NCBI GenBank assembly: GCA_038049695.1 | Contig: CP142460.1 | Location: forward strand, 34,878,001 to 34,942,000 | DNA from: Cinnamomum chago | Taxonomy: Eukaryota > Streptophyta > Magnoliopsida > Laurales > Lauraceae | Length of the DNA: 64,000 bases | Direction: 5' to 3' | Part shown: one piece after another, positions 24,360-36,544 of the stretch | How positions within the stretch are numbered: the stretch's first letter is position 1 | Layout of the letters: every line of letters begins with the position of its first letter | Notes under the pieces: generated by a model | Seen by the model: only the letters and a program-made list of their open reading frames with translations | Told to the model about the DNA's origin: nothing | Databases searched by the model: none | Program-made: the position numbers and the translations under genes

Positions 24360-26479
24360 TGTAAGACCCCGACCCGAGAGAACTCGATTAGTGCTACTTA
24401 AGTTGTGTGTTAGTTCTAAGCTTGATTAGTAATTTTGGCTAAGTTGGGTTTGGAATAGCTTTTGAAATAGTTTTGGGAAATTTTGATTGCTTTGTGATTA
24501 GTGGGGCCCTTTGGGGGTTCCTTTTTATGACCTTGCATGTGTTTGGGGATTTATCGGAGATTTTTGCATTCATGTTTTTAATCCCGTTTTATTTGTATTG
24601 TTAATCCCTACAACTTTCATGTTGATCCCGTCCCCGTTCGAGATCTCGAAACCCGATTTCATAGCCTTGAGGGCAAAACAGTCATTGTGCACTAAATCTG
24701 TACCCAAAACTTGATATTCCCGAAACCCGCGAAACTTATACTTTTTGGAAACTAGATATTTTGACGATCACTTTTCTCTTCTTCGTCAAATTCATTAAAA
24801 GCCCTGAAAGCCATGATTTCAGCCCAATTAGATTATTAGTAGTGGAGCCCACTCCCCACTTCTTTATAAGGAAGCCCTCCCCCTTTCATTTCCGTTTTTC
24901 CAGCACAAGAGTGAGAACCTAGGCTTTCCATTGCCTTCCTTCTTGCTTTCGCCTTCCATCACCAAATCCACTACCAACCTTGCACAAATTGAGAGGTGGA
25001 GATCAACATCTTCTTCCTCATCACTATAGCTCTCTATTGATACCATTGCTAGAGAAAAACCCTCCATTACAAGACTTCCTTTGAGCTCACTTTGTCCATG
25101 TGAGAACCCGACCCCTAATCTCTTGGGTTAGTGTTGTGTTATTTATGGATTAGTTCTTTTAGTGGGATTAGTAATTTGTTGGGTTGAGTTTTTGAGCTAG
25201 AATGGTTTTTCTTCTAGTTTTGGGCTTTTGAGTGCTTTGGTAGCTTGTGGGGCCCTTTGGGGGTTCCCTTTTCGGCTTTGCTTTTACTTGTGAGATTTTC
25301 CCGATTTGTTTCGTATTGTGTTTTTGGCCCGTTGCATTCATCTTGAGGAATCCTACAACTTTCATGTTGATCCCATATCCATTTGAGAACCCGAAACCCG
25401 ATTTCTTGGCCTTGAGGGCAAAACAGTCTTTTCACACCAAATCTGTACCCAAAACTCGATATTCTCAAAATCCGTGAAACATATACTTTTTGGAAACTAG
25501 ATATTTCGACGATCATTTCTTCCTTCTTCGTCGAATCCATCCAAGGTCCCGAATTAGATGATTTCAGCCACCCAAGTTCCTTAAGTTGTGGGACCCAAAC
25601 CTCACTTGTTTATAAGAGGAACCCATCCCCTTCATTGCTCATTTCCTCTCCATTGCTCCAGCACACAACTGAGCCTAGGGTTTGCTCTTGTGTTTCCTCT
25701 TCTTCTTCTTGCTTCTCCATCTCAAATCCTCACCAATCTTGCACCAAACTCGAAATGGAGACCGTCTTCTTCTTCCTCATCTTGCAAGCTTTCCATTGAT
25801 ACCATTTGTGAAGAGAACCCTCCATCACAAGACTTCCTTTGAGCTTACCTTGTCCATTAGAGGACCTTGCAAGTAAGTGTTCTTCTTCATCTTCTAGATT
25901 TGTAATCTTCTAGCCTTAGAGAAGCTCCACCTTGATTATTGAATGGTTTCCTTGTCATTTCATTGTTTAACCCATTTTAGGGTTTGTTTTGGGGGGTTTT
26001 TGTAGAGATTGTGGATCTTGAGCTTGAGAGGTGATTAGGAGCTTGATTTGCTTGATTAGAGTCAAAGGCAAGTGGATGAATGGATTGTTTTGATTATTAA
26101 CATGTTTTGTGAGAAAAATCTTGTTTCATTAAGGGTTTTGGTGATTTTAGTAGTTGTCTTCACTACGATTAATATTGATTTCGAAATGTGCTTATTGATG
26201 AGTTATTTCCCTCTTGTTCATGCTTGGAAAAATGTATGCATCATATTGTCAAGGTTTCAAATGGTTTCACATGAATGAGTTTTCTCCACCTTGAGATTTA
26301 TTGTGAATGGAAAGAATGGAAAGGGAGAAACTTGAAATGAGGAGCTCTTTAGCTCATTTTAATGCCTTGGAAAATATGTGTTGAAGTCATCTTGATTGTA
26401 GTTCTATGTGGTTGTTGAAGTGTTGGAAGGAAAGGAAAAAGGAAGAAAAATCAGTGTCCCGGACCTGCTGCACGCCCAG

Positions 26480-26571
26480 GTCCGATCGATCGGACCTACA
26501 GGCCGATCGATCGGCCTGTCTTTTAACTGTAAGGCTTTTTGGGCCGATCGATCGGCCGATCGATCGGACCC
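26480..26571. repeat. Palindrome island in the A2 LTR, CCGATCGATCGG type
   Basis: Four overlapping or adjacent palindromes: GGTCCGATCGATCGGACC, AGGCCGATCGATCGGCCT, then two abutting CGATCGATCGG units. Spacer contains TCTTTTAACTG, similar to the spacer of the family B islands. Confidence 0.85.
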
Positions 26572-27974
26572 TGTGCATTTCTGGTGAAATTTAATATTGT
26601 GTTTTTTTTTTGGAAACCTTTGGGCTTTCTATGAGTCCTAAGGGTATATACCTTAGTGTTAAGACCAATTATACCCTAATCTAAGGTCTCTAAGACTAGG
26701 GAACTGAAAGAAAAGAATGGTGTTGATTTAGACACTAATTCTTGGTTCTAGGTGGGACCCTGGCTACCCTTTTTGGACTGTTTGGACCAAGTGTGAGAAT
26801 GTCTTGAGCCGACACGCCTCACGGTTGGTTCGGTGGCATTGAAGTTCAATCCATTTCAATCTTGAACGGGATGGAACGACGCGATATCTTCTTTATATCT
26901 AAACACAAGTCTATTTCCTTGGTTATCGCTAATTCTATTCCTTTCGATGACTGAATCGGTTGCTCGATGTTTCCGGATTAATGTCATGCCTAGGATGGAC
27001 CGTTTATAATCTTGATTCTTGCTATTGTAACATTTAGTACTACCCATAAGCTCATTTTAAGTTTTGAAAGTAGTAAAAGTGCATAAGGAGCCCGGAATGT
27101 CTTCGAACTCAAGGAGTACCAAGTAATTGTTATAATCGACATACGGGACCCCTATTCACTTAAATAGATCTTGAAACCGATATTTTTACCCGAAATTGTT
27201 ATAGTTTATTGTTTCACCTCTTTTCCCGAGATTTGCATTACATGACTTGTTTTCCCGAAAGCATTGGAGTTACTCTAGTAACAGTCATTTGTCCCGAAGT
27301 GCATTGCATCACATGATACGACAGTGTGCCCTTGAGCATCCCGTTTTACCCGTTTATTTATTGTACTTGATTTACTTGTTTCCCCGAAAGCATTGAAGTT
27401 ACACTAGTAACAGTTATTTGTCCCGAAATGTATTGCCCGATATGAAGTGACAGTGTGCCCTTGAGCACCCCAGTTTTACCCGTTTATTTACTGTACTTGA
27501 TTTACTTGCATATGTCCCGATTTGTTATTTGACCTATGAGTCGGCATCACTAAGCTTGGATACCTTGTCGGTTTGATCCACCGACTTGGAAATCTCTCTC
27601 CCGTCCCGCCAGCTGCAGTTTGGATCCCGATACCCGGTTATTGCCGTGGTCCCGTCCCGATACCCGGTTCGCTACCGTGGTCCCGTTCCCGTATATTTAT
27701 ATTGTATATATGATTTACGTTGAGTCTCCTCACCTTGTGTGACTGAGGCCAACGTCCCGTTATACTCTTGTCACTTCGGTGATAGAGGACTTAGCTTCTT
27801 GTGATTGCCATCTTGCCAGTTCCCGATTCCTTGGATACCCGACATGTTTTATATTGTTTACTTGCTTTCCGATAAATGATTCGTTTCCTTTATGAAAGTT
27901 GTTATTTAAACAAGTGCTAATATTCTCCAATGTAAATTCAGTTATTATTATATTGTTTTCTGTCCTTTGTACCC

Positions 27975-28530
27975 GCACATGTTTTAAATGAATGCCGGTT
28001 GGGTGAATAACCATGCTTTTACATATGTTCCATACGATCAATGATTTTGCTAGATTTATATGATTACACGTGTTTTAAAGGAATACCCGAATTGTTAAAT
28101 ATCCGTGCCTTGTTTTAAAGGACATTTGGTTTGTCAGATATCTATGTTTATACCTGTTGTTAAACGAATACCCGAATCGTTAAATACCCATGCTTTGAAA
28201 TATGTTTCAAATGACACTTGTTTTGCCAGATCACTATGTTTATACCGGTTTCAAATGAATATCCGATTTGTTAAATATCCCTGCTGTGAGATATGTTTTA
28301 AATGAACATTAGTCTTGTCAGATTTCTTTGGTTACACCTGTTTTAAACGAACACCCGGTTTGTTAAATATCCGTATTTTCACATATGTTTCAAATGGACT
28401 TTGGTTTTGCTAGACTGCTATGAATGCCTGGTTTGTTGTATACTTATGTTTTTACTTAAGTTTCAAATGAACACATGTTTTATTAGATAGTCATGTTTTA
28501 CCCATGCTTGGAATGAATACAGGTTTTCCC
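27975..28530 (+). repeat. Degenerate tandem array in the A2 LTR, about 88 bp unit
   Basis: Six or so units, each with TTTTAAATGAATACCCG, TTGTTAAATATCC and a TTTTGCCAGAT-like block, decayed to different degrees. The better preserved copy of this array is at 36545-37090 in the related LTR. Confidence 0.75.
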
Positions 28531-29759
28531 CGAGATTCCCGACTTTGCACCCGTTTAATTATATGCAGCATTTGATCGAGTATCATGATTTATCTTATGT
28601 TTTATTCTTCAGTATATTTGTTATCTTTTCATCCACCTGCCAGACCGTCGTGTCTGACCCACTACTTTTGGTACTCAGGTTCAGATTTCTTCGCCCCGAG
28701 TTGAATGTTTTGTTGGCTGTGGAGCCATGCCTTGCAGGTTGGTTTGTCGGCTATGTCATGTAGACATTGAGCTTGACATCGGAGCTACGTCATATTTGGG
28801 GTAGTGTTTATAGCTTCTTGTTGTATGGCTTCTATTAGCCTTTTTCTTGGGGATTCTTAATTAATGCACATTGATAATTGTAACTTGAACATATTTGGGA
28901 ATGTAATATCCTGTTACTGTCAGCTCTGTAATTTATTGTGATGGTTTACTCCAGTCTGATATGATTCTTGATATAATAGCTTAGTGCTAAAGGTTGAGTG
29001 CGACGAGGAATCTGATGGCCACGGACTTCGGGTCGCAACGCCACAAATGCTTCCGCAAAATATTCAGAATGTGTTGTCTTCACACACGCAGATCCTGGGA
29101 GAAGTAAAATACATTTATGCTTAATCCCATTTCCCGCCCCCGAGGTTTCGGTTCGGGGGCGTGACAGTCCATTAGAGGACCTTACAAGTAAGTAATCCTT
29201 CTCTTCTTCTAGATTTGTATTCCTCTAGCCCTAGAGAAGCTTCACCTTCATTATTGTAAGGTTCCCTTTTCTATTTCATTGTTTGACCATTTTAGGGTTT
29301 TATTTTGGGATTTTGTTCATAGCTTGGATTCTTTGCTTGGAGAGTAGTAGAGCTTGATCTCATTGACTAGAAGACGTAAGGCAAGTGGATGATTGATTTT
29401 TTATAAGTTTTCAATGATTTTAGTATTTTCCACTCATGCCTATTTATTGCTTTGTTTTGGAATAAATGTTCATGATAGAGTATTAATGGTGCATTTATGG
29501 TCATAAAGATGTGTTGGTTCATAGCATTTAATTCCTCTTGTTTTGTCCCAAATATATCTCATGTGAAATGGTTTCCTTCTTTCTTTCCTTGTATTGAATA
29601 TGATATTGATGGAGGAGAATGGGATGGATGTGGTGAAAGATTTGATGTTATTTGAATGAAGTTTTAGACACCTCATTTGATGTATGAAAGTGGCTAAAAA
29701 GAGGTTGTAGAAGGAAGAGATAGAGAGGAGCTGAACTGGTCTGGAATCAGTTTCTGGAT

Positions 29760-30035
29760 AGGTCGCTTGAGCGAACATGACACTTCGCTCGAGCGAAGTG
29801 TCCAGAAAAGGGTTCGGAGCATTCCAGTAGCTTGGTCGCTCGAGCAGACACCTTGGTCGCTCGAGCGGACATCCCAGAATTTGTTCCAGAGAGTTGTTCG
29901 TTCGAACGCACTAAAAAATTCGCTCGAACCAATAAGTTCGCTCGACCAACCTCAACTTCGCTCGAGCGAACCCACCCAGACAGCCATTCCAGAGAGCTCC
30001 TCGCTCGAGCGAACTCTCCGGTTCGCTCGAGCGAT
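29760..30035. repeat. Palindrome island in the A1 LTR, TTCGCTCGAGCGAA type
   Basis: About ten copies or near-copies of CGCTCGAGCG, full form TTCGCTCGAGCGAA, spaced 15-50 bases. Variants include GGTCGCTCGAGC and TTCGTTCGAACG. A CATTCCAGAGAG-like spacer recurs. A completely different core from the A2 LTR that lies within the same element. Confidence 0.88.
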
Positions 30036-31535
30036 GAGCTTTGTTGGTCAAAGGCTATGTTGGGACAATGATGAACTATTTAAACGTTTTGGGACTATTC
30101 ATTGGGAACCCCTCTATGTCAAGGAGATTTACTAAGCAATGTATGAGGCCATTTGAGAAAGAAACCATATCACGAAGATGTCATTTGAAGTTTTGAAAAT
30201 TCAAAGTGTATAAGGAGCCTGGAATGTCCCCAAACTCAAAGAGTACCAAATTGTTATTAGATTGACATACGGGGTCCCTATCCACTTTAAATAAATCTTG
30301 AACCCGATACCTTACCCGAAGCTCCAATTGTTTATTGTACCTATCGATCCCGAGATTTATACTACATGTCTTGTTTTCCCGAAAGCATTGATGTACACTT
30401 GAAATGGTTCTTGACCCAAAGTGCATTGCACCACATGAAACGACAGTGTGCCCTTGAGCACCCCCGTCCTGCCCGTTTGTTTATTCGTACTTGATTTACT
30501 TCCACATGTCTCGATTTGTTATTTGACCTATTAGTCGGCACCACTAAGCTTGGATAACCCTATTGGTCTGATCCACCGACTTGGAGATCCCCCTCTTGTC
30601 CCGCCAACTGCAGTTTGGATTCCGCTACCCGGTTATTACCATGGTCTTGTCCCGATGCCGCAGATTGCTATTGTGGTTCCCGATGCCCGGCTCGCTATCG
30701 TGGTCATGTATAGTATATGTATATGTATTTATAAGATCCACTGTTTCTCCTCACCTCGAGTGACTGAGATCAGTGCCTAGTTATTGCTCTATCACTTTAG
30801 TGATAGAGGACTTAGCTTCGTGTGGTTGTCATCTTGCTTGTTTCCCGTTTCTTTGGTTACCTTACCTGTTTTATAATGCATACTTGTATTCAGATAAATG
30901 TTTTATCTCGCCTATGGAAAATGTTATTTAAACAGGTTTAAACGCTTTTGAAGGTAAATTCATGTATTATCTTATTGTCATTGTATTTTACCCATTTGCC
31001 AAACCGTCGTGTTTGACCCACTCTTTGGTACTCAAGTCCCGTTGTTGGTTATCCCGAGGAGGAGCATGAGGAGGCGGTCGGAGAACCGCAGCAGTTAGTT
31101 GAGTGGCGTGCTGATGACGTCATTTAGACGTTTAGTTGCTTTGAGAGACTTAATATTTTGGGAAATTGTTTAACCATTCTTTGGATTGGTATTTTGTTTA
31201 TATTGGCCTTTGTTGGCCTTTATTTTTGGGAATGTAATTAAATGATCTTTTGTATAAACTTTAACTTGCTTTTGGGTAACATGCTATTGATCATTGCTCA
31301 TTCTGATACGGTACCATACGTGTGTTATTGTCTTTATGACTAGAGATGGTTTAAATGTTTGATTTGCTACACGCTTCCGCACTTAATAGAAATATTCATA
31401 TATGGTTGTGATATCCTCACCGCGGACACCTGTGGGAAATTAAATAAATGTATAGAATAAATCCGATGTGCTGTCATTATCATCATCATTATTAGTCCTG
31501 ATCCCGGATTCCCAGTCCGGGGTCGCGACACTCAG

Positions 31536-32745
31536 TATGTCACCAAGTTGGTCAAGTCGAATGAGTCTTGAGTACTCTACTGACCTCACCTAAGTTACTT
31601 GGCTCAGTGGCCTAGAGAATCAAGTTTCTTTGGTTTTAAACTAGTGTATAGTCCAATACAAGGCATGCAAAGTCAGTGAACACCCATATGTACAAATCTC
31701 TAGGTTTGAGAATACAATATATATCGAGGTCAAGGATCATATGGTTTGATCTTTGAAGGACCCATATTCTTTTCAATGTTTTTACCTTTCCTACTCTTTT
31801 CAATGGATTGTTATTGATACTAAATAGGTTTAATATTTGAAATATTTTATTTTTTTTCAGGAAAAATAGAATAAACCACAGTCGTTGACTGTCGTTTTTT
31901 ATCTCAAACAAACACAACTTTAGTTAAAAAAAATGACAGACTATGAATGTCGTATTAGAAACTAAATTTTTCACAGTATTGGGCTGTGGTTTTTTTAAAA
32001 TAAAAACCACATATGAGGATTTTCGTTTTCCAAAAGCTACACTCCAAATCAAGACACAAAAAACGACAATCTATGACTGTGGATTTTTGGTTGTTTTGAC
32101 GTAGTGTCCATTCTGTTGTATCTCTAGAGATATATGCCTTTTAAGACTGCAGTAAGTTTTCAGCATTGATGTATATTTTTTATTTTCACGTGTTGATCCC
32201 ACATGGGGATGTGGTTTCATGATTCTTTCAATTTTGATAGCAAGTGTCATTTAGCATTATAGCATTTAGTATCTATGTAGTCAGAAGTATTGTAGGTAGC
32301 CTGTCAGAAATTGATCAGGAAATTTCATTGTTTTTTTTTAAAACAACAAATACTTAGTAACGGATATAAACCATTACAAATATAATACTTAGTAACGGAC
32401 TCCAACCGTTACAAATAGAATACTTCGTAACAGATATCAACCGTTACAAATAGGTTGACCAAATAGTTATATATGCGTCAGAAAGTTGGAATTACCAACA
32501 GTTTTATCCGTTGGGAACAAACTATGAACAAAATTAATAACCGTTACTAATAAATTGTAACAATTATAGATGTGTTGCTAAAATTAATTTCAGTCACAGT
32601 TCATAACCGTTAGTAATATTTCTAACGGTTATTAAGTGTTAATAACTTCCGTTACTTTTCATTTGTGACGCAATTGTGTCAACGTAAAATAACCGTTACT
32701 AATATTTTTTGTAACGGCAGTAGATCCGTTACTAATTGATTATTA
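31536..32745. other. Right arm of the CACTA element
   Basis: 31536-31850 has nothing I recognise. From 31855 to 32106 inverted motifs of the form GACTGTCGTTTT/AAAACGACA and CACAGTC end in GTAGTG, a possible second CACTA-like right end (reverse strand CACTACGTCAAAACAACC). From 32340 to 32745 there are about ten CCGTTAC(A/T)AAT or reverse motifs, the subterminal repeats of the outer CACTA element. Confidence 0.7.
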
Positions 32746-32758
32746 TGGTGTAGTAGAG

Positions 32759-33170
32759 ATTGGCGTGCCGATGACGTAGAGTAGCATCATTGATCCTGAC
32801 ACGAGAGAGATTCATTGGGACTTCATTAGATTCCTTTATTCTTTATTATCTCTCGTTGAAACTTTCACATTATTGACATCACTATTTTTTTAAATGACCT
32901 TGATTAGTGAGATGGCCATTGTAATTGATTAGCTTCCTTGTGTAGTTTTATTTCATTCATTGTTCAACTTTAACATATATTGAGATTTATTATTCCTTGT
33001 TGATATCCAAATATGCCTAGAATTGTATGAATTCCGCAAATTCTAATTATAATTGAGGCTTGAAGTATTATATCCTCACAGCGGACTTACGATCCTTGGG
33101 CCTAAAGGATAAAATTTTTAATTAGTCCTGGGTCCGGTTTATTCTCTAATCCGGTTCAGGGGACGTGACA
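32759..33170 (+). mobile_element. Tekay-like element, 5' LTR, last part
   Basis: This resumes the LTR broken at 5363: the joined frame reads on into WRADDVE and a stop at 32778-32780. It matches 10055-10468 of the solo LTR, including CTCACAGCGGACTTACGATC, and ends GGGGACGTGACA. Confidence 0.92.
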
Positions 33171-33173
33171 GAA

Positions 33174-33190
33174 TGGTATCGGAGCAATGG
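33174..33190 (+). other. Primer-binding site, initiator tRNA-Met type
   Basis: TGGTATCGGAGCAATGG, four bases after the LTR end, resembles the plant initiator-Met site TGGTATCAGAGC with one substitution. It is the usual primer site of Tekay/Del and many copia elements. Confidence 0.92.
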
Positions 33191-33342
33191 ATGGTTTCTC
33201 AGGGTAAAAAAAAAAATTGTAGAAACTATAGGACGCGTGTGAGGATTCCGTTAGTTAGTAGGCTGATTTCCTAGTTCTATTTCTAGCATTGTGATGCTAG
33301 ATTGAGGCATATTGGAACTAACCTTCAATGTTTTATAGGACA

Positions 33343-33838
33343 ATGGCCGGCAGACCCACCCGATCTAATAACAGACCGCCGCTAGAAGGTAGTTCTTCTC
33401 AGAATGGCCCTGAGAATCAATTTCATCAATTCATGGTAGCATTCATTCAGTCCCAGAAGGACTTGGCTGAACGGTTAAATGCAGAATGAGAGTCAGACCG
33501 TGTTCCAGGCCCAAATGCTTGAAGTGGTGTAGGAAGTGGGCCAGCCACAGCCTAAGGAATATGATATTAACGAGCTGGTTGAGAAGTTCAGGAAGAGGTT
33601 TCCAACAGAATTTCATGGTGTAGAGGACTCCGCTGTTGCTGATGAGTGGGTTGTTCAAATGGAAAAGATTTTTGAGGTGTTTCAGTGCACGGATGTTCAG
33701 CAGGTACAGTTAGCTACCCACATGATCCGTGGGGCAGCGGAAAGATGGTGGAAGACCGTCAAGAACCCCTACGAGACAATCGCTGAAGATGTAGCCTGGA
33801 AGACCTTTACTGAGCAGTTTCAGAAGAAATTTATCCCT
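33343..33838 (+). pseudogene. Tekay-like gag, N-terminal part
   Basis: ATG at 33343 (MAGRPTRSNNRPP) opens a decayed gag. A frame change near 33485 leads into the capsid core: FPTEFHGVEDSAVADEWV, then MEKIFEVFQC and GAAERWWKTV. The frame is cut at FQKKFIP by a solo LTR; the protein resumes at 37723 with EHYRD. No CDS is possible. Confidence 0.9.
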
Positions 33839-35226
33839 TTTGAGAACCCGACCCCTAATTTCCTGAATTAGTGTTGTTTTATTTGTGGATTAGTTTCTTT
33901 TAGTGGGATTAGTGTTTAGTGGGTTGAGTTTGTGAGCTAGAATGGTTTTTCACTAGTTTTGGGGAGTTTTGAGTGCCCTTGTGATTAGTGGGACCCTTTG
34001 GGGGTTCTTTTAGTGACCTTGCGCGTGATTGGGAGATTATTTAAAATTTCCGATAATTCTTGTTTTAGCCTCATTTGACTTAGTTTGTTAATCTCTACAA
34101 CTTTCGTGTTGACTTCGTCCCCGTTCGAGACCCTGAAACCCTACTTTCCTAATGTTAGGGGCAAAACAGTCTTTTCACACCAAATCTGGACCCAAATTTC
34201 GAGATTCCAGAACCACGCCAAAATTATACTTTTTGAAAACTAGATTGTATGAGAAACATTTTCCTCTTATTTGTCGATCACATCCGAGGCCCAGAAATTG
34301 ATGTTTTACCCTTGGCAAGCTTAAGTGATGGTGGGGCCAAAACCCACCCTTTTATAAAAGGAATCAGCCCCTCTCTTCCTCTCCCATTCGTTCCAGCAGT
34401 TGAGGGGGGGAGGAACTTCAGCTCCATAGGGCTTTTGCCCTTTTCTTCTTCTCCTTCTTGCTTCCTTTCACAAACCCACCTCCAAACCTTGCAAAATGGA
34501 GATTGGAGCTCAACTTCTTCTTCTCCATCCTTCTAGCTTCCCATAGACACCATTATTGTACAAATCTCAGCTGGGTAGCCCCTATTTCTAGCTTCTTCTT
34601 GTTGATTGATGGCCCTAGAGGTAAAGACTTCTTTCCATCTTCTACTGTTGAGCTATGGCTTTCCCTTAGGTTCTATTTCCTAGTTTGGTTTGAGCCCATT
34701 CCTTGTCTTTCATTGTTTGACCCATTTTAGGGTTTGTTTTGGGGGTTTTGCTTGTAGCTTTGGAGCTTGGATTTGGAAGAGTGTTTAAGCATGATTTCTT
34801 GATTAGAAGGCCCAAGGCAAGTGGATGAATGGATAAGTTTTGAACACTCACATGTTTCATGGAAATTTCTTGTTTTTGGCATTAATGATTCTTATTGATT
34901 TTTACATATGTTTTCATAGTCTTCTTGTCTTGATTTTTATCACATTGGAAATGCATATTTATGAGTTGATTTCTCTAGTATACATCTTGATGAATGCATC
35001 TATTATGTTATTAAGTGTAGATGAATCTTATGAATTGTGGTTTCTCTCTCTCTCTTTGGTGATTGAATGTGAAGAGAATGGAGGTGTTTGTGGTGGAAGT
35101 TTGTGGAAATTTTAATGATGAATTGGAGGAGTGTTGGACTCATTTTATTGTAGGAATGTAGGGGGAGTTATGTGAGGAATGGTTTAAGGGTGAAAGGGAT
35201 CAAATCTGAACTCAGTAGGGCTTTTC

Positions 35227-35505
35227 CCGCACCTTGCGGTCAGCCAGTGGTCACCTGTCGGCTAGCCGCCGGTCACCGCACTTTGGCGGTCACTTTTCCA
35301 GAGAGCACCCCTTTCCCCTGAACCCAGCGGTCACCCCCGCGGTTACCCAGTGGCTAACCGCCGAATCCAGCGGCGGCTAACCACCAGCTAACCGCACCAG
35401 GGCGGTTACTTTTCCAGTAAGCTGCAAATTGCAGCCCAGCCGCGGTCAGCCAGCGGCTAGCCGCCTATCCCAGCGGTGGCTAACCGCCAGGTGACCAAAA
35501 TTACC
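35227..35505. repeat. GC-rich repeat island in the A3 LTR, GCGGTTAGCCGC type
   Basis: More than ten copies of GGTTAGCCGC, GGCTAACCGCC or GCGGTCA(C/G)C in both orientations, with TTTTCCAG spacers. Not exact palindromes like the other islands, but mixed-orientation copies that can pair with each other. It replaces the CCGATCGATCGG island that the sister LTR A2 carries at the corresponding place. Confidence 0.8.
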
Positions 35506-35713
35506 CAGAAACATGGAAATGGAAAGGAATGAATAAGACTTCTGTCCCAATCATTTGTGAACCTTTTTAGAGAATGATGGGGACCGTTCACCTGGAGATG
35601 CGCATAGAGCCCGTTTGAGAAAGAAACCATACTACGAAGATTCATTTAAAGTTTCGAAAACCCCCAAAGTGTATGAGGACCCCGAAATGTCCCCAAACGC
35701 AAGGAGTACCAAG

Positions 35714-35749
<36 letters not shown>

Positions 35750-36544
35750 ACATACGGGATCCCCATTCACCTTGAACTAGTTTCGAACCCCGATACTTGT
35801 CCGGAGATTTCCAAGGTTCTACAGTATTTCATTGTTCCCGAATTTACACTACTTGACTTGTTATCCCCGAAAGTATTGAAAGTGTAGTTGTAACGATTGC
35901 TAGCCCCGAAATGTATTGCCCGACATGAAACGACAATGTGCCCTTGAGCACCCTCGTCTTGCTCGTTTATTTATTGTACTTGATTTACTTGCATATGTCT
36001 CGATTTGTTATTTGACCTATTAGTCGGCACCACTAAGCTTGGATAACCCTGTTGGTCTGATCCACCGACTTGGAGATCCCCTTCTTGTCCCGCCAGCTGC
36101 AGTTTGGATCCTGCTACCCGGTTATTACCGTGGTCTTGTCCCGATACCGCAGATTGCTACTGTGGTTCCCGATGCCCGGCTCGCTACCGTGGTCATGTAT
36201 AGTATATGTATTTATGAGATCCACAGTTTCTCCTCACCTTGAGTAACTGAGATCGGTGCCTAGTATATGTATATGTATTTATGATATCCACTGTTTCTCC
36301 TCACCTCGAGTGACTGAGATCAGTGCCTAGTTATTGCTCTGTCACTTTAGTGATAAAGGACTTAGCTTCGTGTGGTTGCCATCTTGCTAGTTCCCGATTC
36401 CTTGGATACCCTACATGTTTTATATTGCTTATCTGTTTTCTGGTAAATGATTCATTTCTTTTATGAAAGTTATTATTTAAACATGTGTTAATATTTTCCA
36501 AGGTAAATTCAATTATTGTTTTATTGTTTCCCGTTCCTTGTACA

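Larger units (their letters stand above)
25099..29166 (+). mobile_element. Solo LTR, family A2, nested in the A1 LTR
   Basis: TGTGAGAACCCGACCCC to GGGGGCGTGACA, 4068 bp, flanked by GTCCA (25094-25098, 29167-29171). It sits just before the conserved TTGTCCATTAGAGGACC block of the host LTR, a block it also carries itself (about 25850-25868). It contains a CCGATCGATCGG island, a tandem array and an unusually long 3' half. It is the same family as 33839-37717. Confidence 0.95.
24360..31530 (+). mobile_element. Solo LTR, family A1, carrying a nested LTR
   Basis: Starts TGTAAGACCCCGACCC and ends GGGGTCGCGACA, with perfect flanks CTCAG (24355-24359, 31531-31535). Without the nested LTR (25099-29166 plus one duplication) it is about 3.1 kb. 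No internal region is left, so it is a solo LTR. It has a TATA-like TTTATAAGGAAG near 24863, a CT-rich leader with TAGGCTTTCC, a CTCGAG palindrome island (29760-30035) and a short acidic frame ending WRADDVI with a TAG at 31125-31127. The similarity of this tail to the family B LTRs points to the Tekay lineage. Confidence 0.93.
5364..32755. mobile_element. CACTA (En/Spm) element carrying host gene fragments, heavily nested
   Basis: The left end is CACTACACCATTTGGG at 5364 and the right end TGGTGTAGTA at 32746-32755 (terminal base G to A). The flanking 3-base duplication is GAG (5361-5363, 32756-32758), as expected for CACTA elements. Removing the element restores alignment with the Tekay LTR copy at 7315-10468, which proves the insertion point. 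The subterminal regions carry repeated CGTTACTAAT/ATTAGTAACG-like motifs, dense on the right (32340-32740) and sparse on the left (5400-5550). Without nested insertions it is about 9.6 kb. I see no TNPA/TNPD-type transposase; instead it holds pieces of SCPL, Aux/IAA and LFG genes, all on the plus strand. It is probably non-autonomous. A second pair of CACTA-like ends at 5783 and 32106 means one such element could sit inside another. Confidence 0.85.

Noticed and set aside
29767-30135. 122-codon frame with SLERT repeats
   Set aside because: Translation of the CTCGAG palindrome island; the repeat is a DNA-level feature in both orientations.
5364-32755. Active-transposase CACTA
   Set aside because: I found no TNPD/TNPA-like domain in any frame after setting the nested LTR elements aside.
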